Assembly (NCBI GenBank): GCA_947446645.1 | Contig: CANFHA010000005.1 | Coordinates: 62,001-126,000, forward strand | DNA length: 64,000 bases | Source of the DNA: Chitinophagaceae bacterium | GTDB lineage: Bacteria > Bacteroidota > Bacteroidia > Chitinophagales > Chitinophagaceae | Direction: 5' to 3' | In this document: in pieces, positions 1 to 8,968 of the stretch | Numbering within the stretch: the stretch's first letter is position 1 | Layout: each line of letters begins with the position of its first letter | Made by a program: the position numbers and the translations under genes | Notes under the pieces: model-generated | Database searches by the model: none | Seen by the model: the letters and a program-made list of their open reading frames with translations, nothing else | What the model was told of the DNA's origin: nothing

Positions 1-651
1 CGACTGCTCGGTACCATCTGGCTGCACATAAATAAGCTCCAGCTTGCGGTTATAATTGAGGCTCCCCTCGCTGTTCGACATCCGCGTAAACCCTTCCCTT
101 GTATCTATTACTACGTTCACCGCACGGCCCTTCGTAGCAAAAACACCACGATGTGATTTTTCCTCTTCCGCACGGTCTGTCACAGTTCTCCATCTCCCCC
201 TTGCATCTTTATAATGCAGCGGTGCCGAGCCCGACTGCAAAATGAAATGGCTGCCATTCGTGCCTTCTTTCACAAAATACTTTTGTGTTTCGGTTCGCTT
301 ATCCAGCAATTCGTAGCAATCACTACATGGCGCATTCGCAAATAATACTCCCAGTTCCGGGTCCCTTTCGTACCCCTTATTACTTGCAGCTACTTCAGCA
401 CTCCGGTTATACCGTACACGTGTGAAAGTCGAAAAGTTGTTTCCTTTAGTTTGCACCACATGTGCCGGATTCTTTTTGGCACAGGCGCCCGCGGCTTTGT
501 TTTTTTCATTGAGTATCTCTGCCGGAGTATTGTCGCTACTCGCCTGCAGCCATGTTGCGGTGGGATAAAGATGATCACTTACTCCGTTCGTCTGCGCTTT
601 CACCAAAGCGGGGACCATCAGCATCAACAATGCCAATATTCTCTTGTTCAT
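1..651 (-). CDS. Secreted protein, N-terminal part (cut by window edge)
   Basis: The minus strand is open without a stop from an ATG at 649-651 to the left edge, giving 217 codons. The first 20 residues form a Sec signal peptide (n-region MNKR, hydrophobic core, end near KAQ). The rest matches, motif for motif, the N-terminus of the 50619-56123 protein: a GYERDPELGVLFA-like stretch, a PCxxCYELxxKRTET motif, an LHYKDAxGxWRT motif and a LELIYVQPDG strand. In the paralogue this region precedes Ig-like repeats and a type B T9SS sorting domain, so this is probably another large secreted cargo protein, but its C-terminus lies outside the window. The domain's function is unknown to me. The reading frame and paralogy are seen directly; the cargo role is inferred. 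Confidence 0.85.
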   Translation of the reverse strand, partial: MNKRILALLMLMVPALVKAQTNGVSDHLYPTATWLQASSDNTPAEILNEKNKAAGACAKKNPAHVVQTKGNNFSTFTRVRYNRSAEVAASNKGYERDPELGVLFANAPCSDCYELLDKRTETQKYFVKEGTNGSHFILQSGSAPLHYKDARGRWRTVTDRAEEEKSHRGVFATKGRAVNVVIDTREGFTRMSNSEGSLNYNRKLELIYVQPDGTEQS

Positions 652-955
652 AGGCTTCACCATTTTTTTGGTTCGCGAATGTATATAACAACCAACAATT
701 AGTCAAGAAACAGATATTATTTTTCGGCTACCCTTACAAGTACATACATGTATCTACCTTGTCCACATCTCGATAAGCTGCAGTATGTGAAGAGCCAGCT
801 GGGTACATAATAAATACGCATAGATTCTTCTTTGGGTCCGGGCTTCGCTGCTACTGTCATCGCCAGTGGCTATGGCACACTTGAACAATAGCTCGCTACT
901 GGGCTTTCCCCCTGAGAGAGAATGCATCGAACCAAATCTAGGGCTACTTCTACCG
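652..955. other. Intergenic region, 304 bp
   Basis: Lies between the left-edge gene and the 956-2518 gene, both on the minus strand. Apart from the promoter-like motif near 676-706 I see no open frame with coding character and no strong hairpin. Confidence 0.6.
676..706 (-). promoter_or_regulatory. Candidate Bacteroidota promoter (TTG-N20-TACATTCG)
   Basis: On the minus strand a TTG (704-706) is followed after 20 bases by TACATTCG (676-683). This differs at one position from the Bacteroidota -7 consensus TAnnTTTG. It ends 24 bases before the ATG at 651. Motif match only. Confidence 0.4.
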
Positions 956-2518
956 CTACTCTACCACTAATTTTAGCAGTTGCGTATCACTTTCAGTCAA
1001 CACTTTCACACTATAAACACCCAGAGGCCAGCCACTTACACTAAAAGTTATATTTTTTGTCATTACTGCCTTATAAATTATACTCCCGATAGAATTATAA
1101 ATTTCTAGCGCATAATTGCCTGTATTTTCGTTTACAATAGTTACTTCATTTGTCGCTGGATTCGGATATAGTCTCATTCCATTTTTTGCAGTTTGAACGG
1201 AGTAAATAGACGTTACCCAAGGAGATAAAATAGTCAGGAAAATGTCTTGAGATCCAAAGTAATTTAACGACGAAAATGACCCACTGCTATCGAAATAATA
1301 ACCACCGGAAATGACGCTCCCGTTTGCAAGAGGATAGACCATATATGCTTCATCCTGTAGGCTGCTTCCCAACACCTTTGAGTTAAGGAAATTCCCGCTG
1401 CTCTCTGTATGTACTATCCACGCGTCCTCGCCACCGTAAGCTGTGTCCACTCCTCCGCCCGCATGGGACGATACGCCCGCTATCCATATACTTCCGTCGA
1501 TCGCTTTACAAATGGAATTTGGATAACAAGAGCCCCCACCACCGCCATAACAATTGTCCCACTCTATCTGGTGGCTGCTGTCAACGTCAATGAGCCAATA
1601 CCCCCCACTTGATGAACTGGGATGAGTCACATCACCATCCAGTGAGCTGCTATATGCGGCAACAAGCAACCCACCAGTCCCATCAGCTACTACGCCAACT
1701 CCAGCATCAGACCCGGTGCCGCCCATGTCCCGATGCCATAAAATATTTCCGTCCCTATCAAGCATTGCTAGGTAGACATCATAATCGCCGTGATTACCCG
1801 TGCAATCATAATCATTTGATCCCGTTCTTCCTACAATACAATACCCCGCCGAAACCTCCACAACGGCCCAAATCGATTCTTCATCTGATCCACCAATTGC
1901 CTTACTCCATATCTTATTTCCGAGGCTGTCTAATTTTATAATTCCAATGTCTGCATGTAAAGAACTTCCACCGTGCACTGTAAAATTGGTGTCTGTGTGT
2001 ACGACATTTCCAGCCAAAATGTAACCTCCATCGCTCGTTGCAATCATATCCCGTAGCACTGCTCCATTCCCTTTGCTGTAATTACGATTCCATACAATAT
2101 TTCCAATGGCATTTTCTTTCAATATTATAAATCCACTAGTCGAAGAAGCAAAGTTATATTGGCCTCCTAAAACAACTCCATTGTCAGCCGTAGGGAAAAT
2201 ATATCCGAAAGCACTATCTCCATTTTGGTCATAACATTTTATCCATTCAATAGCTGTCGCATCTGGGTTATATTTTATGAATGATGACGAGTAATTGCCC
2301 ATTGTGGTACAATAAGAAAAGGTATCTAAATTACCACTACCATTCATAGAATTAGTCCCTGTACAAAGAATAAAGCCGCCATCAATTGTTTTAGTAACTT
2401 GTTTTGCAATACCATCAGCCCCATTCCCACCATACCCTTTTAACGAAAGCATCGCAGGCGCCTGCGCAAAAGCACCAAAAGAAAAAACAACAAATAAAAC
2501 AGACAGGATTTTTTTCAT
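956..2518 (-). CDS. T9SS type A cargo, beta-propeller-like secreted protein (copy 2)
   Basis: The 520-residue protein starts with a clear Sec signal peptide (MKKILSVLFVVFSFG, cleavage after AFAQ). The body carries repeated units of the type GGYILAG...DxxIIKLDxxGNxxWxxxxGG, about 45-50 residues each, as in bacterial beta-propeller proteins. The last 80 residues form a type A T9SS sorting domain: a YPNPATNEVTI strand, a YNSIGSIIY strand and a final GVYSVKV...LLKLVVE. It should be exported by T9SS to the surface or medium. Its ATG overlaps the TGA of the upstream paralogue (2515-4053) by four bases, so the pair is probably translationally coupled. Ligand or activity is not evident. Confidence 0.9.
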   Translation of the reverse strand: MKKILSVLFVVFSFGAFAQAPAMLSLKGYGGNGADGIAKQVTKTIDGGFILCTGTNSMNGSGNLDTFSYCTTMGNYSSSFIKYNPDATAIEWIKCYDQNGDSAFGYIFPTADNGVVLGGQYNFASSTSGFIILKENAIGNIVWNRNYSKGNGAVLRDMIATSDGGYILAGNVVHTDTNFTVHGGSSLHADIGIIKLDSLGNKIWSKAIGGSDEESIWAVVEVSAGYCIVGRTGSNDYDCTGNHGDYDVYLAMLDRDGNILWHRDMGGTGSDAGVGVVADGTGGLLVAAYSSSLDGDVTHPSSSSGGYWLIDVDSSHQIEWDNCYGGGGGSCYPNSICKAIDGSIWIAGVSSHAGGGVDTAYGGEDAWIVHTESSGNFLNSKVLGSSLQDEAYMVYPLANGSVISGGYYFDSSGSFSSLNYFGSQDIFLTILSPWVTSIYSVQTAKNGMRLYPNPATNEVTIVNENTGNYALEIYNSIGSIIYKAVMTKNITFSVSGWPLGVYSVKVLTESDTQLLKLVVE

Positions 2519-4053
2519 AGCACTACTAATTTCTTTGTAATTCTAAACGCATTTTCATCCGTCATCTGCACATAATAAACTCCTCGCGGCCAGTCTGCCA
2601 CTTTTACTTGTGCGTTTTCTGCCTTAACCGCCTTCCACATCAATAACCCAACAGAACTATATATCTCAGTAGCAACAAACCCTTTCACAGAGCTTATGTT
2701 CACCACATCAGTCGCAGGATTTGGGTACACTTTTATATAATTCTCGGTGGGTGATATTTGCGGCACACTTGTTGCCCACGGCGCAAAAACGGCAAGAAAG
2801 GCATCGATGTAACCAAAAGAATCTATCGATTCGAAAGAGCGATCATGAGCTTCATAATAGCCGCCTGTCAGCACCGCTCCATTAGACAAAGGATGAATTA
2901 TATATGCCCAATCCTGCCCGCTGCTTCCTAGTACTTTTGCGTTTAAAAAATTGCCGACGCTATCGGTATGTAATATCCAAGCATCAGTACTGCCATAAGC
3001 GCTATCAATCCCTATTCCTAAAGACGATGACACGCCTGCCGTCCAAATGCTGCCATCAAGTGCCCTGCACACCGAATTTGGGAAACAATATCCACCACCG
3101 CCACCATAACATTTATCCCATACAATATTTTGGTTACTGTCAATTTGCATCATCCAGAATTGGTCAAAAAGAGATATAGGGTGTGATATGTCCCCGTCTT
3201 GCGAGTTGGTCGCGCCTGCAACAATCACAGTGCCATTTCCATAATCTGCCAGTCCTTTTGCGCCATCATCGCCTGATCCGCCCAAATCTCTGTGCCAAAT
3301 AATATTACCCTGCTTATCAAGTCGCACCAGGTAGGCATCATAATTCCCATGATTACCAGTACAGTCAAAATCGTCAGAGATTTCATCCGCCAGAACATAA
3401 TAACCACTACTTGTCTCTATTACATGCTCACATTCATCGTTAAAAGATCCGCCTATGGCTTCGCTCCACACTTTGTTACCTAAGCTATCGACCATTATAA
3501 TCCCTATATCATCCCCACCGTGAACAATAAAGTTCGTATCAGTATTATATACAACTCCTGTCATCATATATCCCCCATCACTGGTCGCTATCATATCTCT
3601 TAGTAAAGGTCCCATCCCCTTGCTGTAGTTTCTTCGCCATACTATATTACCTGCCGCATCTTCCTTACATATCCAAAATCCTTCCCCAACGGCGGACTTA
3701 AACATTCCACCAAGCACCAGGCCTCCATCATTAGTCGGGAATGCGTACATAACAAAACTATCCCCGCTGTTTTCATAACATTTACTCCATTCTATCACAG
3801 ATGCATCCGAGTTGTACTTTACAAAAATTGAGCGGTCGCCATGTTCAACACAAAAGGAATCTAAGTTGCCGGTATTACTATCCGAATTCGAACTAATGCA
3901 TATAATAAATCCTCCATCCGCCGTTTTTACAGGCTTCGGAACCACTTGATCAATAAAATTGCCCCCATAGCTCTGTAAGGAAAGCCTCGCAGGCTCCTGC
4001 GCAAAAACACCAAAAGAAAAAACAACAAATAAAACAGACAGGATTTTTTTCAT
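2515..4053 (-). CDS. T9SS type A cargo, beta-propeller-like secreted protein (copy 1)
   Basis: This is a 512-residue tandem paralogue of the next gene, with the same signal peptide (only VFAQ against AFAQ differs), the same propeller-like repeats (GGYMMTG, GGFIICI, ...GNIIWHRDLGGSGDDG) and the same kind of sorting domain (VYPNPATDVVNIS ... GVYYVQM ... KKLVVL). The frame is open upstream to 4119. I chose the ATG at 4051-4053 because it begins the signal peptide and because a TATTTTTG -7 element lies at 4078-4085, between the two possible starts. It probably heads a two-gene operon. Function beyond secretion is unknown. Confidence 0.9.
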   Translation of the reverse strand: MKKILSVLFVVFSFGVFAQEPARLSLQSYGGNFIDQVVPKPVKTADGGFIICISSNSDSNTGNLDSFCVEHGDRSIFVKYNSDASVIEWSKCYENSGDSFVMYAFPTNDGGLVLGGMFKSAVGEGFWICKEDAAGNIVWRRNYSKGMGPLLRDMIATSDGGYMMTGVVYNTDTNFIVHGGDDIGIIMVDSLGNKVWSEAIGGSFNDECEHVIETSSGYYVLADEISDDFDCTGNHGNYDAYLVRLDKQGNIIWHRDLGGSGDDGAKGLADYGNGTVIVAGATNSQDGDISHPISLFDQFWMMQIDSNQNIVWDKCYGGGGGYCFPNSVCRALDGSIWTAGVSSSLGIGIDSAYGSTDAWILHTDSVGNFLNAKVLGSSGQDWAYIIHPLSNGAVLTGGYYEAHDRSFESIDSFGYIDAFLAVFAPWATSVPQISPTENYIKVYPNPATDVVNISSVKGFVATEIYSSVGLLMWKAVKAENAQVKVADWPRGVYYVQMTDENAFRITKKLVVL

Positions 4054-4077
4054 TTTTGATAACTCATTATATGACCG

Positions 4078-4085
4078 CAAAAATA
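4078..4085 (-). promoter_or_regulatory. Candidate -7 element (TATTTTTG)
   Basis: Exact match to TAnnTTTG on the minus strand, 24 bases before the ATG at 4053. It supports the shorter start of the 2515-4053 gene. No clear TTG -33 element at standard spacing. Confidence 0.4.
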
Positions 4086-4425
4086 AATCTACAAAAATAT
4101 ATTGAAAATAAAACCACATTTATGGTTTAATTTTTCAACCATTGTCTATATAGCCTACTTGACATTCTTACTCTGCGTTCAGAAACCCACAATACACCTA
4201 TAAACAAATCGTGTTGCGTCATATCCAACCCTATCGTAAATTTGTGCCGGAAATAGAGATTTGAATCTCTCATTTCTTGTGTTCCCTGAGGCTTTCCCCT
4301 TACTAGATTTATTCTAATCCTAACAGGTTTCCTGCACTTAAAATTACATTTCACTGCTTGGGTCTTGTCGGTAATTATGAGGTATGAAATGAGGAATAAT
4401 ACAACACAAGCCAACTAATCAACAA

Positions 4426-4454
4426 AATGCCCCAGTGTGGCAAAACGGGGCATT
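4426..4454 (-). terminator. Terminator-like hairpin
   Basis: Perfect 8-base arms AATGCCCC (4426-4433) and GGGGCATT (4447-4454) with a 13-base loop. On the minus strand the second arm runs into TTTTG. There is no intact minus-strand gene immediately upstream, so it may be a leftover. A third GAATGCCCC occurs near 4498. Confidence 0.4.
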
Positions 4455-4594
4455 GGCTTATACATAAGGCACTGAAATCCAACATTGAAGAATTTGGAAT
4501 GCCCCATATAGGTGATATTTTTATTTGACGTAGTGAGGCATAATACCGAATTCTGAAAATTCTTTAATCCTAAAATTCTGATTAACGTATGATC

Positions 4595-4692
4595 AATTTC
4601 CGCTACCAGAAAAAACCAGAAACGAATGAAAGACAACTAATTGATTATCAGAACCAATGTGTGCAGAAAACAATTTTCCTGCAAACCGGAAA
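4595..4692 (+). repeat. Direct repeat copy A (98 bp)
   Basis: About 90 percent identical to 5154-5250. Shared core features are AAAAAACCAGAAAC, AATGAAAGACAAC, AATTGATTATCAGAACCAAT and a terminal CAAACCGGAAA. The copies are about 560 bases apart in the same orientation, inside a gene-free spacer. Confidence 0.85.
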
Positions 4693-4948
4693 CGGGTTAA
4701 TACCACTTAGGCTCCGCAACCTGCATATCATAACCTTTGCGAGCTTAACGTTGTCATACATACTAATTGATCTCAGTGTCCAGAGTGAAAGTGTTTACAT
4801 ACAGTCTAATATTGGAGTTCACAACCAGCTCAAAAAAGATTTGTCATAGTGAGCAAACAATTTGCTGCGCACGAAGACTTTGACCATGACAGTGCTCGCT
4901 TTCTTGCCGGCGCAGTGGGCATCTGTACTCGCGCTTTACGCAACACTT

Positions 4949-4964
4949 CCCCTCTTGAGAGGGG
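4949..4964. repeat. Short palindromic REP-like element
   Basis: CCCCTCTTGAGAGGGG forms a hairpin with 7-base arms and a 2-base loop, followed by TTAGGGGTGTG. Elements of this look are common between genes in Bacteroidota. It is a repeat-family candidate, with only one copy seen in this window. Confidence 0.5.
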
Positions 4965-5153
4965 TTAGGGGTGTGTTTTCTTCACACAATTGATTATCAT
5001 CCGCTTACAATACTTGTCATTGGCAGCCTCGCCGAACTATGACGATGAGTTCGATCTTAAAGTTGATTTGCCGAATGTGAAATTATCTTTTAGACTCAAT
5101 ATAATTTATTAGTCATGCTCAAGCCCTAAATCACGGCTACCAGCGGAGAATGG

Positions 5154-5250
5154 AATTTCCGCCACCGGAAAAAACCAGAAACAAATGAAAGACAACCAAT
5201 TGATTATCAGAACCAATGTGTGCAAAAAGCAATTTCTCACAAACCGGAAA
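5154..5250 (+). repeat. Direct repeat copy B (97 bp)
   Basis: Second copy of the 4595-4692 repeat, with about ten differences including one single-base length change near the 3' end. It ends 13 bases before the heptamer array. Confidence 0.85.
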
Positions 5251-5263
5251 ACCAAACCTCCCA

Positions 5264-5326
5264 ACTTATCACTTATCACTTATCACTTATCACTTATCAC
5301 TTATCACTTATCACTTATCACTTACC
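5264..5326. repeat. Heptanucleotide tandem repeat (ACTTATC)n
   Basis: Eight perfect consecutive ACTTATC units (5264-5319) are followed by one degenerate unit ACTTACC (5320-5326). The array ends 6 bases before the stop codon of the SprE-like gene (minus strand), so it lies immediately 3' of that gene. A number of copies differing between strains would be expected from slippage. Confidence 0.95.
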
Positions 5327-5332
5327 AACCTA

Positions 5333-8300
5333 TCATTTATAATACGCTGAATAGAAACTGGCATACGGCATTGGCAGTTTGTCCGCATACATTTTCCGGT
5401 AGTTCTCGGCGGTAATGAGGAAGGTCTTTATTTCACCGGGTATATATTCACGAAGGGCCTTTGCCGCTATCAGCTCATTCATATAGGTCTTTGCAGAGTC
5501 GGCATTCGGGAATTTCCTGATCACAAGCACCACCTGGTCCATGCCATACATGTCCAGCAGCATATCCAGGTTTGCCGCCGGGTAGCTCGCCGAGTCAAAA
5601 GATTTTATCCTTTGCTTCAGCATAGCCGTCTTGGTATCCAGCCCTGGTACTACCAGTATACAATAGTGCGGACTGTCTGCATGAAATGCATACATAGGCG
5701 GCACCGGTGGTGGTGGTGGCGGCGGTGGAGGTGGTGGCGTTGCCGGTTTCACTTCCTTCTTTACTTCAGCCACACGTACTTCTTCCTTTGGCGGCCAGTC
5801 TTTTACCCACGAAGGTTGCCCGCCATTGCGCACCTCGCTAATGTATTGTTTTACTGCAGTAGCCCAGCCTATAAGGGTGTCGCCCGGATAACTGCGCATA
5901 AACTTGCCAATCAGCGAATCTGCGGTAGCGTATTCACCCATGCCGGCGCGGGCCATGGCTTCAGACAGATCAAAACGCTTTTTGAAAACGGGATTATCAT
6001 ATTGCTCTTTTGCAGTCTTTATACGCTCCAGCACCTCATGGTACTTACGCTCCTGTAGCTTACGGTAGGTTTCGTCATAATACACATTCACGGCAATACC
6101 ATTTGTCTGTTTTGCCTTGGTATCTCCCTGCTTAGGGCGCAGCGTACCTGCATACTGAGACTGCGGGAATTTAGCAAGCAGCTCTTCACTGTATTTCCGG
6201 GCATTATCCAGGTTATTCTGCTTCATAGCTATCTGGTAGCGCAGATAAAGCTCTTCTTCCTTCTGTGTATGCGTGGGATAACGAATGTCAAGCGTATCAA
6301 GCGTATGGATGGCCATTTTATAGTCTTCCAGCTGCTTCATATAAGCCTTAGCCAGTAGTATGTAGGCTCTCTGTTCCAGCTTTATAGCCAGTTCTTTCTG
6401 CTGCGGCAGGTTAGGTATTTTAGCCATCAGGCTTTCTTCAGTTGGCAGTCCGTTCTCTGTCTGACTGGCGCTGATGCCCTGATCCTCGTCTGTGCCGCCG
6501 CCCCCGCCAAAGCTGCTACCAGCAGACCGGCGCCAGTTATCCGTAAGCGGGCGGTTGCCCCACTTCTTCTTAAAGTCGGCACTACCCTGCTGCATCAATG
6601 TAGGGTTACCAAAGTACCAGTTTGATGCCTCGCTGGTCTCGCCATTGTCGGTCTCTACCGCTTTAAGGCTGTTCACGCCTGCATTTTCCGCATTGGCAAT
6701 ACTATCTTCCATTTTCAGCTCCAGCTCCCTTAGATACGCCCTTATCACCTGCTGCTGTTCCTTCTTGCTCATGCCGGCGAGTGCCAGCAGGCTATCCTGC
6801 TCGTATATCACGTTTGCCGGGGCCGATATCTCCTTCAGGCCTTTGCTTCTTTGCACAGCCTGCACTATTGCACCTTCCTTAGGAGCAGCATTGGCGTATT
6901 TCGCAGCGCTGTCATACGCATCCCGGGCAGGTGGGTATTGCGACGAGCCGTAGTAAACATCTCCCAACGCAGCAAAAGACAATGCCTTCTGCTTTTTGGT
7001 AGCCTTAGGTGTTGATATACTCTTGCGCAGGTACCGCACTGCTTCATCATTTTTACCGGCTTTTATAGCCAGCATACCCAGCAAAAAGTAAACCTGGTCG
7101 TAGTAGTTTACATACTTGCCGTCGTTGAGCACATGTTTCAATGGCACCATAGCTGCGGCAACATCTTCGCCCGCCTGCAGCTTGTTATAGGCAATGTATT
7201 TACGGCTGTAGAAGTCCATTTCTACCTTGGGGTAGTAGCTCAGCACCTGCTCAAAGCTCTTTGCAGCATCGGCGTACTGGCCCATATTCTGCTGTAGCTG
7301 CCCGTTAAGGAAAGCTGCCCTCAGTCGCAGCCAGTTAGGAAGATTATTATCCTCTGCCGCTATCGCCAATTGTACCGATGCTTCCACTTCATTGCGGTCT
7401 GTGAGGTAGGCAAATGCCTTTTCTATAGCAAGGCGCCCCCTCAGGTCATCGGGCATTTTGGCATCAGACTCCAGCAGTGATAACACCGCCTCGCCGTTCT
7501 CTACCTGCTTAGACTCAGTATAGGTGCGCGCCAGCCATAGTATGGCCTCATTGTGCACCGACTTATGTTTAAGGAAGTCAAGTTTAGAGGTTTTCTCTTC
7601 CTCAACTATGGACGGTGCCTCCTTCTTACCGGCATAGCTTCCATAGCCGTTCTTCTGCGCCTTTTTCTTCTTGGCTTCCTCATCGCTGCTTATGATGTAC
7701 CTGAAAGCAATGGCGGCATACTCGTACCTGCCCTTGTAGTAGTATGCCTGGCCAAGCAATAAGTAAAGGTCATTAGACCACTTTACACGGGGATCATGTA
7801 TCTGTATACCCACCGATACCTTACGCACAATACTATCCATGTCAGCAGACATCAACGCCGAGTCGCGATTTGGGTCATAAGGATAGAGGCCTATGAGGGA
7901 ATCGTAGTTCTCCTTTCTCGTTCGCTGCATGTTCAGCAGCGCCTCCTCCATCTTCTTATTAGCATTAAAGTAATAGTTGTAGTGCGTGAACGAGTTCTGC
8001 GCTACCCTTCTTATCGGAGACCATCGCTTCTTGAGCATCGTCTTGTTTGACCATGCCTCATGCTTCTGCTTCATCTTTATCTCCAGCTTCAGCTTTATGT
8101 CCTCCTGCTTCTTCTTTTCCTTGGCTTTGGTTACCTTTTCCTTATTGGCTTTTATTTTAGCAAGGCTGTCCGTTCGGTTCTTACGCACCACCTTTATGCT
8201 GTCCATGAACTTTGTCCGCACCGTTTTAGTGCTGTCCATCACATGTTTTCGTACCAATTTGGAGCTATCAAGATTGTGCTTTCTCACAGCTGTGATACTA

Positions 8301-8968
8301 TCGCGGAAGTTTTGCTGTTTCTCCTTTATACTGTCGGATCGCTCGTGCCGGACATAAGCGACGCTATCTGCATAGCGCTTACTTGTTTTATACTTCTTTA
8401 TTTTAGCCAGGCTATCAGTACGGTGCTTTTGCACTGTCTTTATACTATCTGTGCGTCCCTTCCTCATTGTAGCCAGGCTGTCCGTAAAGTCCTTTCGGGC
8501 ATTTTTCAGTGAATCCATTTTGGACTGCCTGGAGTCTTTGAGCTTTTTAGCTTTAGTGTTTCGTGAGCGGGTAACACTGTCCTTATAATGCTTGCTATCG
8601 TGGTATTTGCGCACAGCAGCCGAGCTATCGGCAGCATGCTTTCTTATACTTTGCAGACTGTCTGTCTTTTGCTTTCTGACCGCTTTGGTGCTGTCAGCAA
8701 CCCGTGTATGTTCTTTAGTAATACTATCGAGGTTGTGAGCGCGGGCATCCCTGGCGCTATCGGCAGTATGCTGGTGCGCCTGCTTTATACTGTCGGCCAC
8801 CCTTGCCCGTGCGTTCCTTAAACTGTCCGGATTACTTTTGTGTGTGGTGTCGGACAGTTCATCCCAATCCTCATCCATTGGCATTACCCTGAAAGGCACG
8901 CGGGAATAGGTAAGGCTATTAAACAGAAAAAAACCTAAAACAATAAATAATATTAACCTAAACTTCAA
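5333..8968 (-). CDS. sprE: SprE/PorW-like T9SS TPR protein with hendecad-repeat N-terminus
   Basis: The 1211-residue protein starts with a signal peptide or anchor (MKFRLILFIVLGFFLF). Residues about 45-290 hold 21 DS pairs at mostly 11-residue spacing (type DSLxxxRKxxA), then a Lys/Glu-rich helix. TPR-type helices follow (YLLLGQAYYYKGRYEYA, FAALGDVYYGSSQYPPA), as in SprE/PorW, which is required for T9SS export and gliding. Residues about 1074-1090 are a polyproline linker, and the C-terminal about 110 residues match the SprE end domain (TFLITAENYRKMYADKLP). The start codon is TTG; an in-frame TAG lies shortly upstream. I see no lipobox Cys, unlike typical SprE/PorW lipoproteins, and the length exceeds the usual 600-900 residues. 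Family assignment is from memory of the family. Confidence 0.78.
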   Translation of the reverse strand: MKFRLILFIVLGFFLFNSLTYSRVPFRVMPMDEDWDELSDTTHKSNPDSLRNARARVADSIKQAHQHTADSARDARAHNLDSITKEHTRVADSTKAVRKQKTDSLQSIRKHAADSSAAVRKYHDSKHYKDSVTRSRNTKAKKLKDSRQSKMDSLKNARKDFTDSLATMRKGRTDSIKTVQKHRTDSLAKIKKYKTSKRYADSVAYVRHERSDSIKEKQQNFRDSITAVRKHNLDSSKLVRKHVMDSTKTVRTKFMDSIKVVRKNRTDSLAKIKANKEKVTKAKEKKKQEDIKLKLEIKMKQKHEAWSNKTMLKKRWSPIRRVAQNSFTHYNYYFNANKKMEEALLNMQRTRKENYDSLIGLYPYDPNRDSALMSADMDSIVRKVSVGIQIHDPRVKWSNDLYLLLGQAYYYKGRYEYAAIAFRYIISSDEEAKKKKAQKNGYGSYAGKKEAPSIVEEEKTSKLDFLKHKSVHNEAILWLARTYTESKQVENGEAVLSLLESDAKMPDDLRGRLAIEKAFAYLTDRNEVEASVQLAIAAEDNNLPNWLRLRAAFLNGQLQQNMGQYADAAKSFEQVLSYYPKVEMDFYSRKYIAYNKLQAGEDVAAAMVPLKHVLNDGKYVNYYDQVYFLLGMLAIKAGKNDEAVRYLRKSISTPKATKKQKALSFAALGDVYYGSSQYPPARDAYDSAAKYANAAPKEGAIVQAVQRSKGLKEISAPANVIYEQDSLLALAGMSKKEQQQVIRAYLRELELKMEDSIANAENAGVNSLKAVETDNGETSEASNWYFGNPTLMQQGSADFKKKWGNRPLTDNWRRSAGSSFGGGGGTDEDQGISASQTENGLPTEESLMAKIPNLPQQKELAIKLEQRAYILLAKAYMKQLEDYKMAIHTLDTLDIRYPTHTQKEEELYLRYQIAMKQNNLDNARKYSEELLAKFPQSQYAGTLRPKQGDTKAKQTNGIAVNVYYDETYRKLQERKYHEVLERIKTAKEQYDNPVFKKRFDLSEAMARAGMGEYATADSLIGKFMRSYPGDTLIGWATAVKQYISEVRNGGQPSWVKDWPPKEEVRVAEVKKEVKPATPPPPPPPPPPPVPPMYAFHADSPHYCILVVPGLDTKTAMLKQRIKSFDSASYPAANLDMLLDMYGMDQVVLVIRKFPNADSAKTYMNELIAAKALREYIPGEIKTFLITAENYRKMYADKLPMPYASFYSAYYK

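Larger units (their letters stand above)
4054..5332. other. 1.3 kb region without convincing genes, repeat-bearing
   Basis: The short open frames here, including one at 4127-4414 on the minus strand, have no signal peptide, no recognisable family and no codon pattern like the neighbours. The stretch contains a hairpin at 4426-4454, a 97-98 bp direct repeat (4595-4692 and 5154-5250), a palindromic element at 4949-4964 and a heptamer array at 5264-5326. It looks like a repeat-rich spacer or the remnant of lost genes. Confidence 0.6.

Noticed and set aside
4127-4636. Two minus-strand open frames of 95 and 73 codons
   Set aside because: No family, signal peptide or coding-like composition; a hairpin and repeats overlap them.
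5264-5326. Heptamer array considered as CRISPR or coding repeat
   Set aside because: Units are directly adjacent without spacers, and the array lies just outside the SprE-like coding region.
5612-6058. 148-codon plus-strand frame with a Trp/Arg run
   Set aside because: Antisense of the polyproline linker in the SprE-like gene.
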